Assembly (NCBI GenBank): GCA_015207585.1
Contig: JADEWQ010000031.1
Span: forward strand, 1 to 54,476
DNA from: Pleurocapsales cyanobacterium LEGE 06147
GTDB taxonomy: Bacteria; Cyanobacteriota; Cyanobacteriia; Cyanobacteriales; Xenococcaceae
Length of the DNA stretch: 54,476 bases
Direction of reading: 5' to 3'
A model generated the notes under the pieces. The model made no database searches, had not been told where the DNA came from, and was given only the letters and a program-made list of their open reading frames with translations. How positions within the stretch are numbered: position 1 is the stretch's first letter; the number at the start of each line of letters is the position of its first letter. The translations under genes and the position numbers were made by a program. Positions 16,568-25,192 of the stretch are shown piece by piece.

Positions 16568-17488
16568 TTAGATTTTTACTTGTGAATTTTTTCTTTTCCA
16601 TTCCCGTTCTACTTTATCAATTCCATAAAAACGCTTCCAAAAAGCATCTCTTGCCCAAGTAGGAAATATTTTGGTCATCATGAAAATGAGCATGTTACCC
16701 CCCGTAGCAGCAACGTAACGGGGTTTGGGATTGCAGGCGGCGATCGCTTTAGCAATCACTTTTGCCGTTTTTTCAGCACTCCATCCCAAAAGGTCTAGCT
16801 GGCGATCGATACTTTCTATATTTTCAAAAAGGGGAGCATACGGACTTTTGGCATAATCTGGGATATTTTGTTGTACTTTCTCCCAAGCAGCACGGAAAAA
16901 ATCGGTAACTACAGGTCCTGGTTCGACCACAACCACTTCAATATTAAATCCTTTTAACTCCATCCGTAGCACGTCGCTGAGAGCTTCTAAGGCAAATTTG
17001 GAGCAACTGTACATTCCCGTGGCGGGAAAAGGAATTCTGCCGCCGAGAGAGCTGATATTAACAATTCTGCCCCATCCTCGTTCTCGCATGAGTGGAACTA
17101 AGGATTGAGTTAGAGTTAAAGGTGCGTGAAAGTTAACTGCAAACTGTTCTTTAACTGCTTCGGAGGGAATTAACTCCATCGGTCCCATTTGTCCGTAACC
17201 GGCATTATTGACCAATACATCAACTTTACCGAAATACTCGACTGCACGTTTGGCTAAATCTTTTACTTGCTCGGTTTGAACCATATCTGTCGGTACGGTT
17301 AAGACTTGTGCTCCTACTTTGCAGCAGTTACTCGCTACTGCTTCTAACTTGGATTGATTGCGAGCCGCTAACACCAACCGAACGCCTGAAAACTGAGTTG
17401 CTAAAGTTTCTGCTAATGCTGCACCAATACCTGCAGAAGCTCCCGTAATTAAAATTACCTGTTCCGACAGAGGAAGAATTTTGGGCAT
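16568..17488 (-). CDS. Short-chain dehydrogenase/reductase (SDR)
   Basis: This 306-aa classical SDR has the cofactor motif TGASAGIG (15-22), NNAG (94-97), and catalytic Ser147, Tyr160 and Lys164 (YSCSK). The basic residue R43 (AARN) after strand 2 suggests NADP(H). The C-terminal 60 residues contain a hydrophobic patch (GGNMLIFMMTKIFP), hinting at membrane association. Substrate unknown. It is the first gene of a two-gene unit with the esterase. Confidence 0.88.
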   Translation of the reverse strand: MPKILPLSEQVILITGASAGIGAALAETLATQFSGVRLVLAARNQSKLEAVASNCCKVGAQVLTVPTDMVQTEQVKDLAKRAVEYFGKVDVLVNNAGYGQMGPMELIPSEAVKEQFAVNFHAPLTLTQSLVPLMRERGWGRIVNISSLGGRIPFPATGMYSCSKFALEALSDVLRMELKGFNIEVVVVEPGPVVTDFFRAAWEKVQQNIPDYAKSPYAPLFENIESIDRQLDLLGWSAEKTAKVIAKAIAACNPKPRYVAATGGNMLIFMMTKIFPTWARDAFWKRFYGIDKVEREWKRKNSQVKI

Positions 17489-17632
17489 TGAATTATTGGC
17501 AAAAATATATATTTCGATACCAAAAATAGCTTACCAATTATTATTTTGATTTCATCGGCTACTTTCTGCAGTCCGACAGCGATCGCTCTCCAGTTCTGCT
17601 GGTAGTTCTTGTAAATATAAAGTATGGAATAT

Positions 17633-17788
17633 TTAACGCGCATTGCGTCCAATTAGCTCGGGTTTTTTTGAAACGAGCTAGTTCTTCGATGATGGCGATC
17701 GGCAGTACTACATCGTTGTCCTCCAGCCGAAAGATCGCCGTTGGGTCATCAACAGCGCGTTGGTATCGATCGCAAAAGCTTTTTTCAT
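17633..17788 (-). pseudogene. Remnant of a PhoH-family ATPase (N-terminal PIN domain)
   Basis: ATG 17788 starts MKKAFAIDTNALL, the PIN-domain opening of PhoH-like proteins. A single-base loss breaks the expected LLHDP. The next frame then continues DPTAIFRLEDNDVVLPIAI and IEELARFKKT, and a third frame gives ELIGRNAR before a stop. The PhoH ATPase domain is gone. It is clearly dead, with at least two frame lesions and a deletion. Family recognition rests on this PIN signature. Confidence 0.7.
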
Positions 17789-17957
17789 AAGTCAAACAGA
17801 GACAGCAAAAAGCATTTGACCTCTTAATATCGAAATGAGGAGTAACATTAAACCTGATGCTCAATGTGACTTATTTCCAGGGATTTTAAGGATTTTATTA
17901 CAAAAATAAATTTAAAATTTAATTAAAACTATTTTAGACAATAAGGTTGAATTTCTC

Positions 17958-18464
17958 TCAGTGAATCACTATGGGCGTGCCTACAGTTACCCAATTAAAT
18001 AACCATTGGGCACTGTCAACGGGAAGATTAATACAACCGTGACTGACTGGAGTACCAAAACTGTTGTGCCAATTTGCCCCGTGAATAGCGTAACCTCTGT
18101 AGTAGTACATCACGTAAGGCACGTTTGGAATATCGTAGTCTGCACCGCGCATTCTGTCAGTGGGATGTTTTGACTGAATGTTAAATACTCCAGGATAAGT
18201 GGGTGTTGCTGGTTTACCAGTAGAAATAATTGTCGTGTATGTCTCTTGTTTACCTTCCCAAGCAATTAAATGTTGATTGGCAAGATCGATTTCAATCCAG
18301 TGTTTTCCTGTGTCTCTCAAAGCGTTTATGCTTTGTGCAATTGCTTCTGGCTGAGAGTTGGCCAGAACCGGAGTGGAAGTTAACCATCCCCAAGTAGTTA
18401 AACTAACTGTAGCACTAACCAAAAATGTTACCCAAAGACGAAGCCATTGATTCGGACTTTTCAT
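17958..18464 (-). CDS. L,D-transpeptidase (YkuD domain), exported
   Basis: This 168-aa protein has a signal peptide (about 1-36, hydrophobic core LWVTFLVSATVSLTTWG, cleavage near VLANS) and a YkuD domain with His128 (IHGANWHN) and SHGCINLP, catalytic Cys144. It should form 3-3 cross-links in peptidoglycan or attach proteins to it. AAGGAGGC lies 8 nt before the ATG. Short and single-domain, lacking the usual peptidoglycan-binding module. Confidence 0.92.
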   Translation of the reverse strand: MKSPNQWLRLWVTFLVSATVSLTTWGWLTSTPVLANSQPEAIAQSINALRDTGKHWIEIDLANQHLIAWEGKQETYTTIISTGKPATPTYPGVFNIQSKHPTDRMRGADYDIPNVPYVMYYYRGYAIHGANWHNSFGTPVSHGCINLPVDSAQWLFNWVTVGTPIVIH

Positions 18465-18685
18465 GGCTGTACGCCTCCTTTTTTAAACAGTAAGAGAATA
18501 CAGCAGCAAAATTGCTTTTAAGTCCGCTTCTAGATTAGCTATTTCTTATCCGTTTCTGACTGTTGTTACTTCTAGTCTAGAAAAACAGTTTGAGAAAGTT
18601 GTGAACAAGATTAGTTGGAGAATTATGCCCTTCATTGTTCCTTAACAAAAGTATTTATATCCTAATCTCCAATTCTCTTGGGATA

Positions 18686-20317
18686 CTACTCAAAATCCAG
18701 ATTGGGCAATAACTGCAACATTCCCATGCCCAATTCCTCCCCATTGACGGCTTTGACTTCAAATAGTGCTAGCATATCTTGCGGTTGAGGATTGCCCCTG
18801 GCGGCTCCCGTTGCGCCCATGGCAATAATTAACCCACAATAGCCTTTTGCTTGGTGACAATGGCGATGCCATCGCTTAAGTGCTTGTACGTGCTGAGGAA
18901 AATCGTGAGGATATTCAGCAAAAACATGTAGCTTGCCATCACCGGTTTGCAACATACCTAAATCGTAGGTTTCTCCTGTAAAGGGATCGTTGCCCGGATT
19001 AAAACAGACTGCTTTTAACCCGCCTGCCCGTTGAATAGTTTCAATGATTGACATGGCTTTGGGGCGAGAGGTTTGGATGACGATCGCTGGTAAATTTGCT
19101 CCCCTCGGCGAAAGATTTAGAGATTGATAATAGGTTTTTCTTTGTTTTTTGAGTTGCTCTAATATTTTCCAGGAAACATTGCCAAGAGTAACTAGGGAAC
19201 CATCAGGAATCAAATCTTCTTCAATGGCAATATCAACTTCTTGACCATCGGGCATTACTTCTAAGCCACTGTCATCACCGAGAGCCAAAAGTTCTTGGGT
19301 TAGTTCCGGTAGAGTAGCAATTTGCACCGAGACAATTTCTGAAGTATTTGCTGTTGAAGAAAGAGAAATGGTGTAATGAGCACTAATTTTAGGTAGCTGT
19401 TCTGGCTCTAAGTCTTGGGAATATTGCCTGACAAAGCGCAACAGTGTCTCCAATGCTATATAAACTATTTTGGCTTCCTCTTCATCGAGAAAAGGACGCA
19501 TGCCTTCATAGGGATGTAAACTGCCAAAACAAGGGATAATATCAGTCGTTTCCGAATCTTGCCATTCTTCTTCCTCTTCTACTTCCTGGCGATCGACTTC
19601 AAAATTCAAAAACCAGCAATCTTGATTTAAAAAGGCTTGTTCTAATTGAGCGGCAGACTTTTCTTGTAGGGCAGCGGCACGAAATCGTTTGAGAGAATCT
19701 AACGAGCGGTAGAGCAATATACCAAACTCCGCTCCCATCATCCCAATCGCGCAGATATAAACCGTTCCTATTTCCCGATTTTCTATATCTAAAGCAAGAA
19801 TATCGCAGTCTGCCAATAATTCCCAGGGTGCTTCTTCCCAGACTTGCTCGGCCGTCTCTTGAAGTAGGTTTTCATAGTGAGGAGGTAAAGAGGGAGGTTT
19901 GGTAGTGCTAATTTCCTCCAGACTTTGAAAAAGCTGGTCGATAAGGGGCAAATCGGGAGCATATTCGATGGTAATATCCAGATTTTGCAGTGCTCCTCGT
20001 AAAAAAAACTGAATTTCGCGATCGCGCACGATAATTTTTTGAGGACGAGCTGGTTGAGCGGGATGATGAGGGGATTCGATCGCCCGCAGTAAAGTCCTGA
20101 CCACTGCTTCTAATCCCGTGTCGGGAGGAACGATTTCCATCGAACGCACGCAGCCTTCCGAACCATCTACCCAAATAATACATTCTCCATCCCCTTCCAT
20201 TTCTGGCTCTAGACTAGATGCCATACCTCCCAAAGGACGGCGATCGCCTTCCCAAACACTAGGTATCTGGGGAACTTTTTTTAATCTACGTCTGGTGGTT
20301 TGAGGAAGAGCCGTCAT
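18686..20317 (-). CDS. Conserved cyanobacterial protein, DUF6930-like
   Basis: This is a 543-aa soluble acidic protein. From memory it resembles cyanobacterial proteins annotated with DUF6930. The N-terminal third holds IIWVDGSEGCVRSMEIVPP; the middle has a very acidic stretch (VEEEEEWQD near 262-270); the C-terminal part (about 395-543) is rich in Gly and Pro with PKAMSIIETIQRAGGLKAV. No catalytic motif was recognised and no membrane segment is seen. It ends 12 bp upstream of the position where the next minus-strand gene (cimA) starts to be counted, suggesting cimA read-through expression. Confidence 0.6.
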   Translation of the reverse strand: MTALPQTTRRRLKKVPQIPSVWEGDRRPLGGMASSLEPEMEGDGECIIWVDGSEGCVRSMEIVPPDTGLEAVVRTLLRAIESPHHPAQPARPQKIIVRDREIQFFLRGALQNLDITIEYAPDLPLIDQLFQSLEEISTTKPPSLPPHYENLLQETAEQVWEEAPWELLADCDILALDIENREIGTVYICAIGMMGAEFGILLYRSLDSLKRFRAAALQEKSAAQLEQAFLNQDCWFLNFEVDRQEVEEEEEWQDSETTDIIPCFGSLHPYEGMRPFLDEEEAKIVYIALETLLRFVRQYSQDLEPEQLPKISAHYTISLSSTANTSEIVSVQIATLPELTQELLALGDDSGLEVMPDGQEVDIAIEEDLIPDGSLVTLGNVSWKILEQLKKQRKTYYQSLNLSPRGANLPAIVIQTSRPKAMSIIETIQRAGGLKAVCFNPGNDPFTGETYDLGMLQTGDGKLHVFAEYPHDFPQHVQALKRWHRHCHQAKGYCGLIIAMGATGAARGNPQPQDMLALFEVKAVNGEELGMGMLQLLPNLDFE

Positions 20318-20329
20318 AAAGAAATAAAC

Positions 20330-21943
20330 TTAGTTTGTAGTAATTACTTTTTTTTCAACAGAGGATTGTATGAGCAAACCATATTCAATCCCTTCAACTA
20401 CTGCTTGATAGGAAGCATCGAGAATATTAGTGGAAACCCCTACTGTAGTCCAGCGTTCTTTGCCATTACTTGACTCTACCAATACACGAGTTTTGGCAGC
20501 AGTTCCTGCCGTTCCATCTAAAATCCTAACTTTGTAGTCTGTCAGATGAAAGTTAGCAATTTCTGGATAAAATTTTACCAATGCTTTGCGTAAAGCTTGG
20601 TCTAACGCCGATACCGGACCGTTGCCTTCGGCTACTTCCAGTAAGTCTTCCCCATCAACTGCTACTTTAATTGTAGCGAGAGCATTGCTGATAGAATACT
20701 CGACTCCTGAGAGAATGTCGCAATGAACTTGAAATCCTTTAAGCTGAAACATTTGTTTGCGCTCTCCCAAAGCCGATCGCATTAATAATTCAAAACTGGC
20801 TTCGGCAGCTTCAAATTGGTAACCTTCATTTTCTAGATTTTTTAACCGTTCCAGTATTTGCCTACAGGTAGGGTCTTGTCTGGTGAGATCGATACCAAAC
20901 TTGGCAGCATAGTGGATGACATTACTCAAGCCGGACTGGTCAGAAATAACGATGCGACGTTGATTGCCAATTAATTCTGGCGAAGTATGTTCGTAAGTTA
21001 AGGGATTGCGCTTAACTGCCGCCACGTGAACCCCTGCTTTATGAGCAAAAGCAGAACGTCCGACAAAGGGGGCGTGGTCGTCGGGTGCGAGATTGACGAT
21101 TTCGCTAATTAAGCGACTGGTACTGGTAAGCTGGCTCAGTTGTTCGTCTGTAATACAGCGATAACCTAGTTTCAGTTGCAGATTGGGAATCAGGGTACAC
21201 AGATTAGCATTACCACACCGTTCCCCATAGCCGTTGATCGTTCCCTGAATCATGTTTGCCCCGGCGAGCACTCCAGCGAGGGCATTAGCTACGGCTGTTC
21301 CCCCATCGTTATGAGTATGCATACCTAATTTGCTCTCTGGTATAGCCGTGACTACATCCCGAACAATTTCCTCGATTTCGTGGGGTAGAGTACCGCCGTT
21401 GGTGTCGCACAGAACCAACCATTCTGCCCCTGCCGCTCGGGCAATTTCTAAAGTTTGGAGAGCATAATCCCGATTGCATTTATACCCATCAAACCAATGT
21501 TCGGCATCATAGATAACTTTTCTTCCCTGGTTGCGGAGATATTCGATCGAGTCCCGAATCATCGCCAGATTTTCTTCTAAACTGGTTTTGAGTCCTTCGG
21601 TGACGTGTAAATCCCAAGATTTGCCAAAAATAGTAACCCAATGGGTTCCTGCCGCTAAAATTGATTGCAGCATCCGGTCTTCGGCTGCCGTTGTGTGGGG
21701 ACGACGAGTAGAACAAAAAGCGACTACTTCGGCTTGTTGGAGAGGTTCTTCTTGTAGCTTCCAAAAAAACTGAACATCCTTGGGGTTAGCTCCCGGCCAG
21801 CCGCCTTCTATAAAGGGAACTCCTAGCTCATCTAGTTTACGGGCAATTTTGAGTTTGTCTTCTAAAGAGAGAGAAATACCTTCCCTTTGCGAACCATCTC
21901 TCAGGGTGGTGTCATAGAGCCAAATTTTGCGATCGCTACTCAT
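20330..21943 (-). CDS. cimA: Citramalate synthase
   Basis: This 537-aa HMGL-like enzyme opens with the pyruvate-carboxyltransferase signature LYDTTLRDGSQREG. Metal-binding HTHNDGG lies near residue 210, followed by the second HMGL signature GYGERCGNANL. A C-terminal LeuA-type regulatory domain covers about 400-530. It condenses pyruvate with acetyl-CoA to (R)-citramalate, the threonine-independent route to isoleucine. Length and the AEHWFDGYK segment favour CimA over 2-isopropylmalate synthase. With ilvH it supports branched-chain amino-acid synthesis. Confidence 0.9.
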   Translation of the reverse strand: MSSDRKIWLYDTTLRDGSQREGISLSLEDKLKIARKLDELGVPFIEGGWPGANPKDVQFFWKLQEEPLQQAEVVAFCSTRRPHTTAAEDRMLQSILAAGTHWVTIFGKSWDLHVTEGLKTSLEENLAMIRDSIEYLRNQGRKVIYDAEHWFDGYKCNRDYALQTLEIARAAGAEWLVLCDTNGGTLPHEIEEIVRDVVTAIPESKLGMHTHNDGGTAVANALAGVLAGANMIQGTINGYGERCGNANLCTLIPNLQLKLGYRCITDEQLSQLTSTSRLISEIVNLAPDDHAPFVGRSAFAHKAGVHVAAVKRNPLTYEHTSPELIGNQRRIVISDQSGLSNVIHYAAKFGIDLTRQDPTCRQILERLKNLENEGYQFEAAEASFELLMRSALGERKQMFQLKGFQVHCDILSGVEYSISNALATIKVAVDGEDLLEVAEGNGPVSALDQALRKALVKFYPEIANFHLTDYKVRILDGTAGTAAKTRVLVESSNGKERWTTVGVSTNILDASYQAVVEGIEYGLLIQSSVEKKVITTN

Positions 21944-22090
21944 AAATTTCCACCGAACCAGTTAACTAATGTTAAGTTATTTAAATAAAAAAGAATTATT
22001 TAAGAAGGAGTCAGGATTCAGGAATCAGAAGGGGTCAGTGGTCAGATCTCTTACCTCTGACATCCACGCTTATATTCTGTCTCCTTATTC

Positions 22091-22404
22091 AACTGTGACT
22101 ATGGTGCTAATTTACGCAAAGTTTTATTAGAGCATACAATTGCTCTCTATAATGGCAAGGCAAAAATTATCAACTGTCGAGGCATAGGCAGTTGCGGTAC
22201 TTGTTCAGTAAAAATAGAAGGAGAAATATCTAAATAGAATTGGAAAGATCGGCTCAGACGTTCTCTTGCTCCTCACTCTCCACAAAAAAACCACCGTTTA
22301 GCCTGTCAGACTAAAGTTTTAGGGGATATCTGCGTTACTGCGTTACTAAATATAACGGTTTTTGGGGACAAGGAGCTGAAATTGTTGGGAATCGACAACA
22401 TTAA
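22091..22404 (+). pseudogene. Decayed [2Fe-2S] ferredoxin gene
   Basis: The reading frame gives NLRKVLLEHTIALYNGKA, then INCRGIGSCGTCSVKIEGE with the C-x5-C-x2-C cluster motif, and HRLACQTKVLGD with the fourth Cys. An in-frame TAG (22234-22236) interrupts it after IEGEISK. An 8-bp tandem duplication (tgcgttactgcgttac, 22331-22346) then shifts the frame. Beyond it KYNGFWGQGAEIV, the usual C-terminus, appears in the new frame. The N-terminal strand is missing. Two independent lesions make this a true pseudogene. Confidence 0.8.
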
Positions 22405-22544
22405 ATTGTTCAATTCCTCAGACGAGACAAACTTTTATAACCATTATGCCAGGACGACTCAAACACTTATAAGTGTAAATTGTCCTGGCACAAAGACCAA
22501 ATATTCAGATTATTTTGGCTCAGAATTACTCCTTTCCTGCAATT

Positions 22545-22787
22545 TTATAAAGTGACAGACATTGATTCTTTAATTAGATTCTGTTCTCGATAATGTGGAT
22601 CTAGCCAGCAACGTGGGAGAGATTCACCAGAAGGAAAAATCAAATCCGTTTTCTCAAAAGCTTCCGGGTCTTGCATTTCTTCTCCAGCATGAAATCGACC
22701 AGTAATTTCTCGCTGACAGGGATCGTAAACACTACCCAGAGTGAGCACTTCCACTAATTGATCGCTAGGTTTATGTTTTAAAAACAT
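22545..22787 (-). CDS. Small conserved cyanobacterial protein
   Basis: From ATG 22787 this is an 80-aa protein beginning MFLKHKPSDQLVEVLTLG, with GRFHAGEEMQDPE and FPSGESLPRCWLDPHYRE. I recall similar cyanobacterial sequences loosely labelled acetyltransferase, but no GNAT motif is visible. GGGAGGT lies just upstream of 22787 and favours this start over the longer in-frame one at 22847. Charged, no membrane helix. Function unknown. Confidence 0.65.
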   Translation of the reverse strand: MFLKHKPSDQLVEVLTLGSVYDPCQREITGRFHAGEEMQDPEAFEKTDLIFPSGESLPRCWLDPHYREQNLIKESMSVTL

Positions 22788-22912
22788 AAGACCTCCCAAA
22801 TTATCAAATTCTGACACTCTCAAACTAACATAAATCCCCAAAAGCAAACGTCACAGACTGTAAAGTAAAGGCAAAAGGCAAAAGTCAAAAGTTAAAAATT
22901 AAACAAAGTTAA

Positions 22913-23119
22913 ATGCGCTCATCACAAAAAAATCACCTTGTTTTGTGTATTTCTCCTTCGATCCGTATTCCTTTATTCTCTCTGTATATAGCCCTAACGC
23001 TTCCTCTTCCTTTTTTAGCTGAAGTAACTTCGGCACCCATACCACCCCTACTGCTTTGGGTAAGTATTGTGGGAGGAGCATTTGCTCTTTATGGTGCCTT
23101 GAGTGAAAAAGTAAAGTAG
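22913..23119 (+). CDS. Small two-helix membrane protein
   Basis: This is a 68-aa protein with two likely membrane helices (about 19-36 and 44-62) joined by a Pro-rich turn (SAPIPPLLLW), ending in basic KVK. It looks like a small thylakoid or plasma-membrane protein conserved among cyanobacteria, but I do not recognise a named family. The start has no strong ribosome-binding site; the leader is A-rich. It is on the opposite strand from the previous gene, diverging from it. Confidence 0.55.
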   Translation: MRSSQKNHLVLCISPSIRIPLFSLYIALTLPLPFLAEVTSAPIPPLLLWVSIVGGAFALYGALSEKVK

Positions 23120-23161
23120 ATTAAATCTTTATCGATTACACAACTACGATAAAGTATTGAG

Positions 23162-23293
23162 TTAATTGCTACACCAAATTAGCTCGACATCATAATTAGA
23201 AAAAAGGCGATCGCTGGTAATTAGAAGCAAAGTTTCTATTTGCGATTGAGCAATTAACATCCGGTCGAAGGGATCTCCATGACAGAGAGACAA
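23162..23293 (-). pseudogene. C-terminal remnant of a VapC-type PIN toxin
   Basis: A 43-residue open piece reads CHGDPFDRMLIAQSQIE, LLLITSDRLFSNYDVELIW and a stop. These are the last two conserved blocks of VapC-like PIN-domain ribonucleases (D-P-F-D-R and T-x-D). The N-terminal half with the first acidic residues, and any antitoxin gene, are missing. It is therefore a dead end-fragment. Confidence 0.7.
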
Positions 23294-23377
23294 AATGTTA
23301 ATTATTTTCATTAACTAAAATAAACTTAGCTAAGTAAAATTTTAGCTAATCAGATGTAACGAGAATAAATTGAAATC

Positions 23378-24172
23378 ATGAGCGATAAGCCTTTGGCTTC
23401 CTCCTCAAAGGATGTTCATCCTTTTTCTTCATCTCTCATCATGCAGGTAGAACGAGTCAGTCTTGCTGCTTCGATTGGTTCTGCTTATTTACTGCAAGAT
23501 ATCTCTTTTCAGGTCAACCGAGGCGATCGCTTGGTCATTATCGGTCCTTCCGGTGCGGGGAAGACTTCTCTGTTAAGGCTTTTAAATCGTCTTAGTACCC
23601 CTACTAGTGGTTCGATCGAGCTAGAAAATCACTCTATTAACGAAATTCCCATTATCGGTTTGCGTCGGCAAGTAGTCTTAGTGCCACAAGAAGCAAAATT
23701 ACTAGGAATGCGTGTTGAAGAAGCTTTAGCCTATCCTTTGATATTACAGAAATTGCCCAAAGGAGAAATTCGCCAGCGAGTAGAAACCTGGAGAACTGCT
23801 TTAGGTATACCCGAACAATGGTTAGAAAGAAATGAATTGCAATTATCTTTAGGACAAAGACAATTAGTGGTGATCGCTCGGGCTTTAATCATGCAACCAA
23901 AAGTATTACTTTTAGATGAGCCGACATCAGCTCTAGATCTTGGCAGTATCAACCATCTTCATAATATCCTCAAACAGTTAACTGAAAATAGTCATCTTAC
24001 GATCGTTATGGTTAATCACCAACTAGAATTAGTACGGCATTTCGCCAATCGAATTTTGTATTTAGAAGCGGGGAAATTACAAGAAGATAGAACGACAACC
24101 GAACTAAATTGGCAACAAATACAAGAGAAGTTACTACAGGCAAAAGCAAAAGAAGCTCAAGAATGGCTTTGA
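23378..24172 (+). CDS. ABC-transporter ATP-binding protein (orphan)
   Basis: This 264-aa nucleotide-binding subunit has Walker A GPSGAGKT (56-63), Q-loop LVPQEAKLLG, signature LSLGQRQ, Walker B VLLLDEPTSALD and the switch His in MVNHQ. The signature has Gln where Gly is common (LSGGQ), a known variant. No permease gene is adjacent. It resembles FetA/YbbL-type ATPases, but the cargo is unknown. The first 21 residues (Ser-rich) lie before a second possible Met (IMQVERVSL), so the start could be at 23441. Confidence 0.85.
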   Translation: MSDKPLASSSKDVHPFSSSLIMQVERVSLAASIGSAYLLQDISFQVNRGDRLVIIGPSGAGKTSLLRLLNRLSTPTSGSIELENHSINEIPIIGLRRQVVLVPQEAKLLGMRVEEALAYPLILQKLPKGEIRQRVETWRTALGIPEQWLERNELQLSLGQRQLVVIARALIMQPKVLLLDEPTSALDLGSINHLHNILKQLTENSHLTIVMVNHQLELVRHFANRILYLEAGKLQEDRTTTELNWQQIQEKLLQAKAKEAQEWL

Positions 24173-24202
24173 TAATTGATAATTATCAATTTATTTTAAA
24201 CT

Positions 24203-25057
24203 TTAATAACTATTCCCTGTTCCCTCCCAATTAACAGATAGGTGAGAAAGATGAGCATTATTGTTATTATTTTGGGCAGGATTAATTTTTAATGGCGCGG
24301 GAGTCTCGCCATTAATAATATCTGGATTCAGGCGATAACCAACGTTACGTACTGTTTGAATCAAATTAGGCTGGCGAGGATTGGTTTCAATTTTTTTGCG
24401 TAGAGAAAGAACGTGAGTATCTATGGTACGTGGATTATCTATCGCATCGGGCCAAGCGCGACGCAGTAATTCAGAGCGACTTAAGGGCGTTCCTTCAGCT
24501 TGAGCCAAAACATAAAGTAGACTAAATTCTTGGGGTGTAAGCTCGATATAATTGCCCTGAACTTGAACCCGGCGTTGGACGAGATCGATTTTGAGGTCAT
24601 TATAGTCTAGATATAAAGGTGCAGCATTAACTCGCATTCTTCTTATTAAAGCTTCAACCCGTGCGAGAAATTCCTGCATGCCAAACGGCTTGGTCAAATA
24701 ATCGTCGGCACCAGCTTTTAACCCCGTGACTACATCTTTTTCGGTGTTACGGGCAGATAGCATGAGAACGAGACATTGTCGTTGTTGATTTAGCCAACTA
24801 CATAACTCTAAGCCATTGCCATCGGGCAAGTCAGAATCAACAATTACCAATATAGGTTGGTATTGAAAAAAAGCAGTTTTTCCTTGTTGCAGGGTAGCAC
24901 ACTGCTTGACTAGATAACCTGCTTGCTGTAAGTGCCAGCCTAATAGGGAACGCAGGTGAGGATTACCCTCGACGATAGAAATATAAATCGGACCCACCTT
25001 AGTCTGCTTAACTGGATTGAAAAACCATTGATTAAAGGCTATCAGAGCTATTGTCAA
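24203..25057 (-). CDS. OmpR-family response regulator
   Basis: This 284-aa protein has a receiver domain (about 23-140) with phosphoacceptor Asp74 (VIVDSDLPDGNG) and the conserved Lys in YLTKPFG. A winged-helix DNA-binding domain follows (about 150-240, with LTPQEFSLLYVLAQ and TVRNVGYRL). One of the usual paired acidic residues is replaced: VEGN stands where VEDD/VEDE is typical. An Asn-rich tail follows. The start is TTG 25057; GTG 24997 (residue 21) is equally plausible. No cognate kinase is adjacent. Confidence 0.85.
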   Translation of the reverse strand: MTIALIAFNQWFFNPVKQTKVGPIYISIVEGNPHLRSLLGWHLQQAGYLVKQCATLQQGKTAFFQYQPILVIVDSDLPDGNGLELCSWLNQQRQCLVLMLSARNTEKDVVTGLKAGADDYLTKPFGMQEFLARVEALIRRMRVNAAPLYLDYNDLKIDLVQRRVQVQGNYIELTPQEFSLLYVLAQAEGTPLSRSELLRRAWPDAIDNPRTIDTHVLSLRKKIETNPRQPNLIQTVRNVGYRLNPDIINGETPAPLKINPAQNNNNNAHLSHLSVNWEGTGNSY

Positions 25058-25192
25058 AGTTTTGTAACTTTCGTTACGGAGATTGTAGGAAAGTAAGCTA
25101 AAAAGAAAAAACTAACCTTAAAAGCTTTTTTGAGAGGAACCAATTAATATTAAGCAATGTTAATTGGCAATGACAACTTACCTACTGAGGGA

